Source of the DNA: Fibrobacter succinogenes
Lineage (GTDB): Bacteria; Fibrobacterota; Fibrobacteria; Fibrobacterales; Fibrobacteraceae
Assembly: GCA_902791475.1 (NCBI GenBank)
Contig: CADAWC010000032.1
Coordinates: 1 to 40,643, forward strand
Length of the DNA: 40,643 nucleotides
Direction of reading: 5' to 3'
The notes beneath the pieces were generated by a model. The model was not told the DNA's origin. It did not search any database and saw only the letters and a list, made by a program, of their open reading frames with translations. Made by a program: the position numbers and the translations under genes. Shown piece after piece: positions 31,733-39,685 of the stretch; the first letter of the stretch is position 1; the number at the start of each line of letters is the position of its first letter.

Positions 31733-33667
31733 CTAACCTATATTACCCCCTTTATATTCCATTGCGAGCATGGTAATGTCGTCAAACTGCGACGCCTTCC
31801 TTGTAAACGCATCGATTTGGCGTTTGACAAAGCGGCACATTTCCTTGGTGCCTTTTCCGCCTCCATGCGTAAGCGCGTCCAACAGTCTGTCGTTGCCGAA
31901 CAGTTCATTGTGTTCGTTAGTCGCTTCAGTGACGCCATCAGTGTAGAGGAATAACGTATCGCCCGGAGCAAGTTCAAGAGTTTGCATCTTGTAGCGCGAG
32001 TTTTCCATCGCCGCCATCACAACCCCGGCCTTGCTCTTTGCAAATTCGGCAGAGCCGTCCTTGTGGCGGATGACCGGCGGGTTATGTCCGGCCGATGCAA
32101 ATTCCACATGTCCGGTCTTCAAATCGACAATGCCCATCCACACCGTCACGAACATGTTCGCGCGATTGCGCTTGGCAAGCTCAGAGTTTGCCCTTTCAAA
32201 GGTCTCAACAACAGACTTCAAGTTCTGTGCCATGGTACGCAACACAATTCGAGAAACCATCATGAACAGAGCAGCAGGCACACCCTTGCCCGAAACATCA
32301 CCTACGACCACGCACAGACGTCCGTCGTCCAGCTTGAAGAAATCGTAAAAATCACCGCCAACTTCCTTCGCAGGTAAGAGGAATGGAGTCAGCTCGTGGT
32401 ACGGATCTTCAGAGCCTTCTTCTTTCTCGTCCATCGACAGGAACCCGATCTGGATATCCTTCGCAAAGTCAAGTTCGCTTTCGATGCGGTCCAGGTCCTT
32501 CTGCTTTTCTATGTGTTCCTTGAGCGAGGTGCGCATGTTCAAGAACGCCCAACCGAACTGGGCAATCTCGTCACGCCCCGAAAGGTGCGGAATCGCCACA
32601 TCAAAGTCGCCCTGCCCCATCTTGTTCGCCGCCACGGCAAGTTCCTTAAGCGGACGGGACACCCTGGTCGAAATCACAAATATTAGGAGCAACATCACGA
32701 CATAGCCGGCAATGCTCATCCACGCAAACATCTTTTCCAGAGAGCGCTGGCTTTCCATAAACTCATTTGCAGGCCACACAATCATGAACGTCCAACCGTT
32801 CGACTCCATGGCCTTAAAATAGATGACAGCGTCCTTGCCATCTGCAGTGGTCCCCATAAAGAGGCCCTTCTTCATACTCTGCACGGTCTTTTCGAATTCC
32901 GTAACCGTCTGCGAACCCATTCCTACAGACAGATCCGACAAGTTTTCCTTGAAAACAATCTCGTTCTTGGGGTGCGCAATAATGGTATTGTTCGCGGACA
33001 GCACAACGACGTAGCCTGAGTTCGACACAGGAATCGAAGCCACCGTTTCCTTGAGAAATGCAATGGACATATCGACACAAAGAACGCCAGCAAAAACAGT
33101 ATTCCCATAGGCATCCTTTTGGTAAATAGGGGCGGTGTAAATCGCAATCGGCTCCTTGATAAAGTCACCGACAAACGGTTCTTGCCAAAGCCCCTTCTGT
33201 AAATTCTTGGTGCTCTTGTACCAAGTTTTTTCGAAGTAGTCCTTGCCCTTCATGAGCTTGATTTCGTTACCCGAATACTGGGCAAGGCGCATGACCTCCT
33301 GATGCCATTTAGCCTTGGGAGCCATTCCCGGCTCGTAAGCGACCACCACCGCAAGCACCTGCGGAAGCGTCTGGCGAGCATCGAAGACCGCCTGGGTCAA
33401 GAAATCGTCGAGATCCTTACCCGACAACATTTCCTTACCGAGCACTTCGGCATATTCATCGCCGAGCTTTTTACCCTTTTCGAAAAGATTTTCAATGATG
33501 GCGACATTGGCAAGACTTATCTCTTCGCCTTTTTCCGTGAGCAACGTCGAAAGCTCGCTTTGCACCTTAAAACTGAGAACCCCAAACAGCGTCGCAAACA
33601 CGATGCTGAAACCGACCAGGGTCATCATGGACTGTTTAAACGCCAGCCCGTGCATATTGAAGCCCAT
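31733..33667 (-). CDS. Membrane sensor PP2C/RsbU-type serine phosphatase
   Basis: The 644-residue protein has a membrane segment (about 12-33), an extracytoplasmic double-Cache sensor domain (about 34-305), a second membrane segment (about 309-330), a HAMP linker (about 331-385) and a cytoplasmic SpoIIE/RsbU PP2C phosphatase domain (about 410-640). The metal-binding aspartates are visible in GGDFYDFF, VGDVSGKGVPAAL and YTDGVTEATN. Such receptors dephosphorylate anti-sigma antagonists or similar partners after sensing small molecules outside the membrane. No obvious partner gene (kinase or antagonist) lies in the window. It is monocistronic, with a possible promoter at 33722-33751. Confidence 0.9.
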   Translation of the reverse strand: MGFNMHGLAFKQSMMTLVGFSIVFATLFGVLSFKVQSELSTLLTEKGEEISLANVAIIENLFEKGKKLGDEYAEVLGKEMLSGKDLDDFLTQAVFDARQTLPQVLAVVVAYEPGMAPKAKWHQEVMRLAQYSGNEIKLMKGKDYFEKTWYKSTKNLQKGLWQEPFVGDFIKEPIAIYTAPIYQKDAYGNTVFAGVLCVDMSIAFLKETVASIPVSNSGYVVVLSANNTIIAHPKNEIVFKENLSDLSVGMGSQTVTEFEKTVQSMKKGLFMGTTADGKDAVIYFKAMESNGWTFMIVWPANEFMESQRSLEKMFAWMSIAGYVVMLLLIFVISTRVSRPLKELAVAANKMGQGDFDVAIPHLSGRDEIAQFGWAFLNMRTSLKEHIEKQKDLDRIESELDFAKDIQIGFLSMDEKEEGSEDPYHELTPFLLPAKEVGGDFYDFFKLDDGRLCVVVGDVSGKGVPAALFMMVSRIVLRTMAQNLKSVVETFERANSELAKRNRANMFVTVWMGIVDLKTGHVEFASAGHNPPVIRHKDGSAEFAKSKAGVVMAAMENSRYKMQTLELAPGDTLFLYTDGVTEATNEHNELFGNDRLLDALTHGGGKGTKEMCRFVKRQIDAFTRKASQFDDITMLAMEYKGGNIG

Positions 33668-33721
33668 AAGGAAAACCTTTTCTTTTTGCTATAACAAAAA
33701 TTGTTTTTTATTACATGCGAA

Positions 33722-33751
33722 AATATATGTAACTTAATCGACCTTGTGTAA
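33722..33751 (-). promoter_or_regulatory. Possible promoter of the sensor phosphatase gene
   Basis: On the minus strand TTACAC (33746-33751) and TATATT (33722-33727) are separated by 18 bases. The -35 is weak. Confidence 0.4.
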
Positions 33752-33870
33752 GAGCTCTAAAAAAATTTTGTCGAATAAAGACACCTTTGAAGCAAGCGGA
33801 ATCGCCAAGCCCAAAAATAATAAACATTTGAGCACTAAATATAGGTAAAAACTTGCTTTTTTCGCGTAAT

Positions 33871-33902
33871 TTTTTGTAAAATTTCATAAATTTTTACAAA
33901 AA
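33871..33902. promoter_or_regulatory. 11-bp inverted repeat in the divergent spacer
   Basis: TTTTTGTAAAA (33871-33881) and TTTTACAAAAA (33892-33902) are exact inverse copies 10 bases apart. They lie 15 bases upstream of the -35 box of the SPOR lipoprotein gene, a place suited to a regulator, or they may be a weak terminator. Confidence 0.45.
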
Positions 33903-33916
33903 CAAATCTTCATAAC

Positions 33917-33945
33917 TTGCGAAGTATCAAAGACTTATGTATATT
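33917..33945 (+). promoter_or_regulatory. Promoter of the SPOR lipoprotein gene
   Basis: TTGCGA (33917-33922), a 17-base spacer and TATATT (33940-33945). The start codon at 34006 has GGAG eight bases upstream. Confidence 0.65.
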
Positions 33946-34005
33946 CTTTGTAAGAAAATTCCAAACAGCCTTAGCCATTATTTTTTATAACGCGGAGTAC
34001 ACCAA

Positions 34006-34548
34006 ATGAAGCTGCAATCGGTATCGTTAATCGGGGCAATAACCCTCTCGTGCGCCTTACTTTCCGCCTGCGGTAGCAAGGAAGAACAACCGGCTCCTCA
34101 AGCCGAAGTAAAGCCAACCGTCGAAGAAGCAGCTCCTGTACAAGAAGCCGCACCGGAACCAGCCCAGGAAGAACCGGCCCTCGTTCCGATCCAATCTCTT
34201 AGTGAAGAAAAGCCCGCTCCTGCAGAACCTGCTGCACCGGTTTCTAGCGTCGAACAGGAATCCTCCGGTCCGTTCGTGATCCAGGTAAGCATCCAGGCAT
34301 CCAAGAGAGCTGCTAACAATGTCGTGAGCAAGCTCTCTGACCAGGGCATCAAGGCATACGTCGCCGAAGTTGAAAATCCGGGTGAACTCGAAGGCACGTT
34401 CTACCGCGTACGTGTCGGATACTTCTCCACGATTGCAAACGCCCAGCAGTTTGGCAAGGAAGTTCTCGCTCCGCAAGGTTATGCCGGCTGGGTGGACAAC
34501 CGCAAGAACGACCGCATTGGCCAGCCTGGCGCAAGCGAAGACATGTAA
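34006..34548 (+). CDS. SPOR-domain lipoprotein
   Basis: The 180-residue protein begins with a lipoprotein signal peptide (lipobox LLSAC, Cys22), followed by a long low-complexity Glu/Pro/Ala stretch (about 25-85) and a C-terminal SPOR domain (about 88-165, FVIQVSIQASKRAANNVVSKL and YRVRVGYFSTIANAQQF). SPOR domains bind glycan strands stripped of stem peptides, mostly at the division site, so it probably links the outer membrane to septal peptidoglycan. It is a single-gene unit with its own promoter and terminator. The division role is inferred from the family. Confidence 0.9.
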   Translation: MKLQSVSLIGAITLSCALLSACGSKEEQPAPQAEVKPTVEEAAPVQEAAPEPAQEEPALVPIQSLSEEKPAPAEPAAPVSSVEQESSGPFVIQVSIQASKRAANNVVSKLSDQGIKAYVAEVENPGELEGTFYRVRVGYFSTIANAQQFGKEVLAPQGYAGWVDNRKNDRIGQPGASEDM

Positions 34549-34571
34549 TTTTACAAAAGCAACGAACTGTT

Positions 34572-34601
34572 AAAGGCCCCGCACTTGCGGAGCCTTTTTT
34601 T
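34572..34601 (+). terminator. Terminator of the SPOR lipoprotein gene
   Basis: A 9-bp stem with one mismatch (34575-34583 with 34586-34594) is followed by seven T. Confidence 0.85.
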
Positions 34602-34623
34602 GATTTTCAAGCGGTTTTCATCA

Positions 34624-35544
34624 TCAGATGAGCATGTCTATTTCGCCGTTTTTCAGGCGACGCTTCTGGTCTTCGCACCAGGACTTGTAATACTCCTCAA
34701 AGCCGTCAACGCCCCAACCAAACTCATCCTTGACCTTCTTGGTCACCACGACGTTTTTGCCGGAACATTCAACCTTGTACAGCGGGTCATTGGAATCTTC
34801 GGCCTCTTCCTTTTGATCATAGCATTCTTCAGCAGCATCTTCAGCGTCGGTAAACGTCATCTTTCGAACACCTACCGGCGTGCCACTTTCAAACGAAGTA
34901 GTCTCCTCAAAACCAAAGCCCTTATAGGACTGGAGGATTGTAACGGTTTTGCCGGAACGGGATACTTCGCACTTATAGCCGCCAATATCGACAATCGTGG
35001 ATGAGGGATCGGTCGATGAACCCGGATTGTTTGAAGTCGAATAGCTCTTCGCCCAAGCTTCGAAATCTTCACAATTTTCCCTGAAATCGGCTTCATATTC
35101 TCTCAGGTTGCCCTCATCTACTTCTTCAACAAAAATCTTGTTGCCAGAGCAGGTCACCTTCATGGAACCGTCCAACCAATGGCTTGCCTCCTCTTTATTT
35201 TTTTGGCACTCGTCAGCGGCAGTCGCGTTGTCGGCATACCAGTATTCCGACGTGATGTTAGAATAACGCGAACCGTTATTGACGGCGGTCGAGGTATAGG
35301 ACCCCACGCCGGGCAGAATCTGCACTGTGGTTACGGAATTAGCAGTCGTAGTAACCGTGCAAGACGGCTCGCCCGCATCGACGACTTGATTGTTTGGATT
35401 TTGATCACCGCCACCAACCGGATCAACAACAGCTTGGTTTCCTGTATCCGGCGTAGACGGGGTATTGCTAGATGTCGGGCTGCTGCTATCGTCGCAAGCC
35501 GTCATTGCAAGCATCATTGCAGATGCAAGAATAAGCTTTTTCAT
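34624..35544 (-). CDS. Lipoprotein with two copies of a cysteine-containing domain
   Basis: This 306-residue protein has a signal peptide with lipobox AMTAC, then a low-complexity Ser/Thr/Pro/Asn region (about 20-55). The rest is two related halves. Each starts with a Cys-x-Val strand, has a central AADECQ/AAEECY helix before KxxEEA, then V-x-C-SG-N/K-x-V and ends near a Cys in W-C-E or EN-C-E. The halves therefore arose by internal duplication and probably hold paired disulfides. I do not recognise the family. ATG 35544 is chosen because GAGGA lies 5 bases upstream; ATG 35556 would lie before that site. It is separated from its neighbours and looks monocistronic. Confidence 0.75.
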   Translation of the reverse strand: MKKLILASAMMLAMTACDDSSSPTSSNTPSTPDTGNQAVVDPVGGGDQNPNNQVVDAGEPSCTVTTTANSVTTVQILPGVGSYTSTAVNNGSRYSNITSEYWYADNATAADECQKNKEEASHWLDGSMKVTCSGNKIFVEEVDEGNLREYEADFRENCEDFEAWAKSYSTSNNPGSSTDPSSTIVDIGGYKCEVSRSGKTVTILQSYKGFGFEETTSFESGTPVGVRKMTFTDAEDAAEECYDQKEEAEDSNDPLYKVECSGKNVVVTKKVKDEFGWGVDGFEEYYKSWCEDQKRRLKNGEIDMLI

Positions 35545-35710
35545 AAAAATCCTCATTTTAAACTTCTAAGATTAATGTAGTAAAGTTTTTAATAAATTTA
35601 TCGAACTACCTCATTTAAAGTACAAATAAAGGATATAGCCCAAAACTATTGATTCAAAGAAGTCCAAAAATCCGTCCTCTTATTGATTTTGAGGGATTTT
35701 AAGGGCTTGC

Positions 35711-35729
35711 CCCAAATTCTATATTTGGG
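35711..35729 (+). promoter_or_regulatory. Hairpin over the rimO start region
   Basis: CCCAAAT (35711-35717) pairs with ATTTGGG (35723-35729) two bases before the rimO ATG. It would cover any ribosome-binding GGGA. The -10-like TATATT (35720-35725) just before the start codon also allows a leaderless transcript, but no good -35 is seen. Confidence 0.35.
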
Positions 35730-35731
35730 AT

Positions 35732-37045
35732 ATGCCTACAAAAAAGCCCAAAGTATTTGTCGTGCATCTCGGATGCGCAAAAAACCAGGTCGATGCTGAA
35801 AACCTCGTCGGTGAAATGCTCCATGCAGGTTTTGCTACCTGCGATACCGCCGGAAAGGCGGACTACATCCTCGTGAACACATGCGGTTTTATCGAAGCCG
35901 CTAAGGAAGAATCCATCAACGCGATTCTTGCCCAGGCCAAAGCCAAGAAGGCAAAGCAGAAGCTGATTGTATCGGGATGCCTGAGCGGCCGCTACGGCGA
36001 AGAGCTGATGAAGGAACTGCCCGAGGTGGACTACTGGGTCGGCACGTACAAGCCGGGCGAACTTTTGAAGAAGATGGGCATTGTCGCTCCGCAGAGCTGT
36101 GACGCCGAGAACCTCCCCCGCATGAACTTGGGAGGATTTAGCCACCACGCTTATCTGAAAATTGCGGAAGGCTGCAACCGCCGCTGCGCCTACTGCGCCA
36201 TCCCACTCATCCGCGGCAAGCAGGATTCTCGCTCCATCGAAGACATCGTTGCAGAAGCAAAGGACCTCGAAGCCCAGGGCGTCAAGGAAATCACTTTGAT
36301 TGCACAGGACACGACTTACTTTGGACGTGAAAAGGGCAAAAAAGGCGGCACGCTTGTTGAACTTTTGCGCGCTCTCTTGGACAACACGAACATTCCGTGG
36401 ATCCGCACGCTTTATTGGTACCCGATGTTCGTGGACGATGAACTTCTGGACTTGATGGCAAAGGAACCGCGCCTCGTGAAGTACGTGGACATGCCTATCC
36501 AGCATGCAAGCGACAAGATGCTCAAGTACATGAAACGCAACTACCGCAAAAAAGAACTTGTCGATCTTTTGCACAAGATTCGCGAACGCATCCCGGGCGT
36601 GACACTCCGCAGCACGGTGCTCGTCGGGTTCCCCGGCGAGACGCATGAAGATTTCGAAGAACTGATGGAACTTTTGCAAGACGTGCAATTTGACCACTTG
36701 GGCGGCTTCGTGTTCAGCCCCGAAGAAGGCACTCCGGTGATGGAAATGGACCTCCCCGCCGTGGACGAAAGCGATGCCCGAGCAAGGCTCGAAGCGGTCA
36801 CGGATTATCAGGAAGAACTCGCCGCCGAATACGCCGAAAACATGATTGGAAAGACGGTAAAGATTATCATCGACCAGGTTGCCGAAGAAAGCGAATACCA
36901 CTTCTATGGCCGCACAGAAGGTAACTCGATGGAAAACGATGACATCGTGAAGGTCATCGAAGGCGATGGCGACGTGGGAGAATTCCACAACGCACTCGTC
37001 GTAGACGCCGAGCCGCATGAACTTGTGGTGAAAATTGTGGACTAG
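35732..37045 (+). CDS. rimO: Ribosomal protein S12 methylthiotransferase RimO
   Basis: RimO adds a methylthio group to Asp89 (E. coli numbering) of ribosomal protein S12. The 437-residue radical SAM enzyme has an N-terminal cluster-binding domain with Cys15, Cys51 and Cys83, the radical SAM CxxxCxxC at Cys148, Cys152 and Cys155 (GCNRRCAYCAIP), and a C-terminal TRAM domain. The segments HLGCAKNQVDAENL and SIPLIRG-like AIPLIRGKQDSRSIEDI separate it from the tRNA-modifying MiaB. Length is typical. No good Shine-Dalgarno is seen, and a hairpin covers the leader. Heptad DNA begins at the stop codon. Confidence 0.95.
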   Translation: MPTKKPKVFVVHLGCAKNQVDAENLVGEMLHAGFATCDTAGKADYILVNTCGFIEAAKEESINAILAQAKAKKAKQKLIVSGCLSGRYGEELMKELPEVDYWVGTYKPGELLKKMGIVAPQSCDAENLPRMNLGGFSHHAYLKIAEGCNRRCAYCAIPLIRGKQDSRSIEDIVAEAKDLEAQGVKEITLIAQDTTYFGREKGKKGGTLVELLRALLDNTNIPWIRTLYWYPMFVDDELLDLMAKEPRLVKYVDMPIQHASDKMLKYMKRNYRKKELVDLLHKIRERIPGVTLRSTVLVGFPGETHEDFEELMELLQDVQFDHLGGFVFSPEEGTPVMEMDLPAVDESDARARLEAVTDYQEELAAEYAENMIGKTVKIIIDQVAEESEYHFYGRTEGNSMENDDIVKVIEGDGDVGEFHNALVVDAEPHELVVKIVD

Positions 37046-37167
37046 TGATTAGTGGTTGGTGGTTAGTGGTTAGGATTATAATCACAGCTTCGCTGTACAG
37101 TCAATAATTTTGCGCCTTTGGCGCCTAACCAACCTAAAACCTACAGCCTAACACCTATAACCTCATA
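37040..37167. repeat. Inverted heptad-repeat element between rimO and tRNA-Arg
   Basis: The left arm (37040-37074) is five heptads of consensus GRTTAGT; the first contains the rimO stop codon. ATTATAATCAC follows, then the hairpins ACAGC-TTC-GCTGT (37084-37096) and GCGCC-TTT-GGCGC (37112-37124). The right arm (37133-37167) is five heptads of consensus CCTANNA. The right arm ends 8 bases before the -10 box of the tRNA gene. Confidence 0.85.
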
Positions 37168-37201
37168 ACTTTACTATATTATACCCGCCTTAAAGGCTCA
37201 C

Positions 37202-37273
37202 GCCCGTGTATCACAATGGATAGTGTCCTTCCCTCCGAAGGAAGGTATTCCGGTTCGATTCCGGACATGGGTA
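37202..37273 (+). tRNA. tRNA-Arg (anticodon CCG)
   Basis: The acceptor stem (37202-37208 with 37266-37272, two G-T pairs) carries discriminator A. The anticodon stem CTTCC/GGAAG encloses CTCCGAA, giving CCG. The T arm has TTCGATT. CCA is not encoded. A TATATT -10 box lies at 37175-37180; its -35 region falls in heptad DNA and is poor. Confidence 0.93.
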
Positions 37274-37284
37274 TTAAAAGCAAA

Positions 37285-37324
37285 CAAAAAGCCCGCCGTT
37301 CCTTTGAACTGGCGGGCTTTTTAA
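37285..37324. terminator. Bidirectional terminator between tRNA-Arg and a convergent gene
   Basis: GCCCGCC (37291-37297) and GGCGGGC (37311-37317) form a perfect stem flanked by A5 and T5, so it serves the tRNA gene on the plus strand and the minus-strand gene ending at 37344. Confidence 0.88.
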
Positions 37325-37343
37325 CACTTAAGCTAGACGCAAA

Positions 37344-38327
37344 TTACTTGGCGTTCTTGCGTTCCTTTTCACGCTGACGGCGACGCTTTTCGGTATCGTC
37401 CGGGAAGAATTCCGGCAAGGCGAAACCAATCGTCACACCGAACACGATGCCAGTCTTATCCATGCCATCGGGCTTGTTCACGACGCGAGAAGCATAGGTA
37501 TCTTCAAGTTCGGTTCTAGAGTCCTTGGTCTTCTTGAAGCTCGGGTTCTTTTCAGGAGCCTTGCCCAGATCCGGAGCATAATACATACCAAAAGCGAACT
37601 GCAAGTAATACCATTCGTTAGAGAGGTAAGATATCAAGATATCGAACTGGAAGCCCTTAACAGAAATCAAGCTACGGAGACCATTTTCATCCGGTTCCAT
37701 ATCGTGGTCGAAATAGACCGTACCATAAGAAGCAGACAAGCCTAAATGAATAGGAATCTTCGGGAAGAAGTAGTAGTTAATACCAATCTTATAGCCCGTA
37801 CCGCCTTCAAGTTCCATATAATCAAATTCGCTATCCTTGACCTTCGGCAAGAAACCAAAAGAAGCAAAGGCGGCAATATGCCAGCGGGTAATGTATTCAA
37901 TGCCGGCGCCCATACCCATACCCATGCCAGATTCACCCATAAACGGCATACGGGAGCCAAGACCAATTTCGAAAATCAGACGATCTTTCAACCAGTCGCG
38001 ACGACGTTCGGAGTTTGCGTATTCGTCCAAACGCTGTTCTTCTTCAAACTTTTTGCGGGCAAAATAGTCCTGTCTCTGGGCAGCAGTCATGCCAGCCGTA
38101 GAAGCTTCGACGTTTTCATCTTCATCGTCGTCATCAGCAGCCTTGGCAGCAGGCGCAACGGATTCAGAAACAGACATGAAGCCATCATCTGAATCTGCCG
38201 AAGCGGCAGGGGCTTCAACAGTCTGTTCGGCCACCGGAGTAGCCTTTTTAGCTTTACGTGCTTTTGCAGGGGCTGCCCATGCAACTAAACTCGAGAGACA
38301 CAACAACAACAACAATTTTTTCAGCAT
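37344..38327 (-). CDS. Predicted outer-membrane protein with an acidic linker, unknown function
   Basis: The 327-residue protein begins with a Leu-rich signal peptide (ending VAWAAP), then a low-complexity region (about 20-75) with an acidic DDDDEDE block, a charged helix (about 78-110) and a beta-rich domain (about 117-310) with Gly/Met repeats (GMGMGMGAG) that suits a small outer-membrane barrel. The end is very basic (EKRRRQREKERKNAK), which is odd for a barrel and may face the periplasm. I cannot name a family. Transcription should start from the promoter at 38361-38390. Confidence 0.75.
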   Translation of the reverse strand: MLKKLLLLLCLSSLVAWAAPAKARKAKKATPVAEQTVEAPAASADSDDGFMSVSESVAPAAKAADDDDEDENVEASTAGMTAAQRQDYFARKKFEEEQRLDEYANSERRRDWLKDRLIFEIGLGSRMPFMGESGMGMGMGAGIEYITRWHIAAFASFGFLPKVKDSEFDYMELEGGTGYKIGINYYFFPKIPIHLGLSASYGTVYFDHDMEPDENGLRSLISVKGFQFDILISYLSNEWYYLQFAFGMYYAPDLGKAPEKNPSFKKTKDSRTELEDTYASRVVNKPDGMDKTGIVFGVTIGFALPEFFPDDTEKRRRQREKERKNAK

Positions 38328-38360
38328 TGAAAAAACCTCAAATAAATAACCACGCTTGGA

Positions 38361-38390
38361 ATATAACTTATTATCTAAGTTTTTTTCAAA
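38361..38390 (-). promoter_or_regulatory. Promoter of the outer-membrane protein gene at 37344-38327
   Basis: On the minus strand TTGAAA (38385-38390) and TATATT (38361-38366) are separated by 18 bases. Confidence 0.65.
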
Positions 38391-38450
38391 AACTTCTTGT
38401 AAAAGTTGTTTTTTCGTTTGATTTTACATTTTCGTAAGATTCAAATATGC

Positions 38451-39377
38451 CTATTTGACCTTCGTCAGCGTCGCCTTGATGCTCCCAAGCTTAATTTCGC
38501 ACTGCATGAGCACCGGAAGACGCCTTTCGTCATCGGTAAACCAGATAAAAATGCGACCGCTGGATTTGAAAATGCCATCGCCATCCAAAACAGGCTCAAC
38601 CTTGACCGTATTAAACTCGCCAAGATCCGTTTTAATCTTTTCGCGCTTGTGGATGACAACTTTGAGTTCGTAGCGTTTTTCCCCACTCACAGCCGAAAAG
38701 CGAGAAGTCGAACCCTCTTTGAGAGGAAGGGTCCGCACGAGGTAGAACGCCGACATAATGCTGTGTTCGAGCCCTTCGATGGTCACAGAAGTATCGGCCG
38801 AGCGCTTTACATAATGATTGACAGGGTCCTTAAAGACTGTATCGGAAAGGACCGCCTTTTTACCATCGCGATTGAAACGGATAAGCGACTTGTTGTGGAA
38901 CGTACCCTCATGAAGTGACTTGCGGAAAACATCCGTCATGAGTCCTTTGTTGCGAACAAGCGTGTAGACCGTATCGTGTACCGGGTAGAATTTATTGACC
39001 GTCTTGTTGGCTGTTGCAAAAGTCAGGAATTCGGTCTTGCCGTCTTTGCGAGGTTTGACCTCGAGCGTAGCATAGCCAGCCGTGATAAAGCCCCAGCTGA
39101 GTTCATATTCAAGGCGTTCGCCCTTCATCCACGGAGCATTGACTTCGGGAAGAGTTTGCCACTTGGAAAGCGGCTTTGCAGGGGCACTAGCTCTTGAGGA
39201 CGACGGAATGCTTTGGGACGGCGTTTCAAGAGTCGCCGAGGACTGAGGCTGTTTGTCGAGAGTCGCCGCACTTTGGGACTGCGCGGACAAGGACGAAACT
39301 GGGGATTCCGCAGCCATAGACGAAATCGACAAAGCAAGCGACAACAGCAAAACACTTTTCAAAGCACGATAAAACAT
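38451..39377 (-). CDS. DUF3108-like periplasmic protein
   Basis: The 308-residue protein starts with a signal peptide (ending SSMAAE), then a Ser/Gln/Ala low-complexity region with repeats of QSxAT-like units (about 28-65), then a beta-rich domain (about 85-305). The pattern GERLEYELSWGFITAGYATLEV near its start and the C-terminal IWFTDDERRLPVLMQCEIKLGSIKATL match DUF3108, a periplasmic family of unknown function. ATG 39377 is preferred over TTG 39386. The gene appears monocistronic. Confidence 0.82.
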   Translation of the reverse strand: MFYRALKSVLLLSLALSISSMAAESPVSSLSAQSQSAATLDKQPQSSATLETPSQSIPSSSRASAPAKPLSKWQTLPEVNAPWMKGERLEYELSWGFITAGYATLEVKPRKDGKTEFLTFATANKTVNKFYPVHDTVYTLVRNKGLMTDVFRKSLHEGTFHNKSLIRFNRDGKKAVLSDTVFKDPVNHYVKRSADTSVTIEGLEHSIMSAFYLVRTLPLKEGSTSRFSAVSGEKRYELKVVIHKREKIKTDLGEFNTVKVEPVLDGDGIFKSSGRIFIWFTDDERRLPVLMQCEIKLGSIKATLTKVK

Positions 39378-39443
39378 AAACCCCAATACTCTTTTTAAAG
39401 GATAAAATTTAAGATAAGGACAATATATAAAAGTAGGGATTCG

Positions 39444-39506
39444 TTAGACGAGAGACGAGAGACGAGAGATGAAAGTTTTTTGATGAAAAGTAAGATATAA
39501 GAGATG
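39444..39506. repeat. Nine-unit AGAGACG/AGAGATG heptad array
   Basis: Nine 7-base units in register; the first four are almost identical (AGAGACG type), the middle ones decayed, the last again AGAGATG. This family differs in sequence from the other arrays but keeps the same period. Confidence 0.8.
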
Positions 39507-39514
39507 GAAGGGGA

Positions 39515-39541
39515 CAAAAAACGCCAGCGGGATGCCGGCGA
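39515..39541 (-). terminator. Terminator candidate for purE
   Basis: On the minus strand an imperfect GC stem (39534-39540 with 39522-39528) is followed by six T. It lies about 385 bases after the purE stop, with repeats in between. Confidence 0.5.
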
Positions 39542-39546
39542 ATGAA

Positions 39547-39595
39547 GTTAATTGTTATTGGCCAATAGTCAATGGTCATTGGTTAATGGCTAATA
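39547..39595. repeat. Seven-unit GTCAATG-type heptad array
   Basis: Seven in-register 7-base units of consensus GYYAATG. This pattern is very like the cyanobacterial STRR heptanucleotide repeats. Confidence 0.82.
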
Positions 39596-39635
39596 ACGCA
39601 ATTTAACGCTTTTGGAGCTTGTTTTAAAAAAAGTA

Positions 39636-39685
39636 TTAGAGGTTGATTTTAGGTATTAAGCTCTTTATAATCGCACCTTCGGTGC
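39636..39685. repeat. Heptads with a TATAATCGC box and a TTC hairpin
   Basis: Three or four decayed TTAGNNN-type heptads (39636-39662) are followed by TATAATCGC and the hairpin GCACC-TTC-GGTGC (39673-39685), the same order as in the elements at 8801 and 37040. No inverse right arm is visible. Confidence 0.65.

Noticed and set aside
35699..37018. 439-codon open frame on the minus strand
   Set aside because: Antisense shadow of rimO, whose cysteine motifs are intact.
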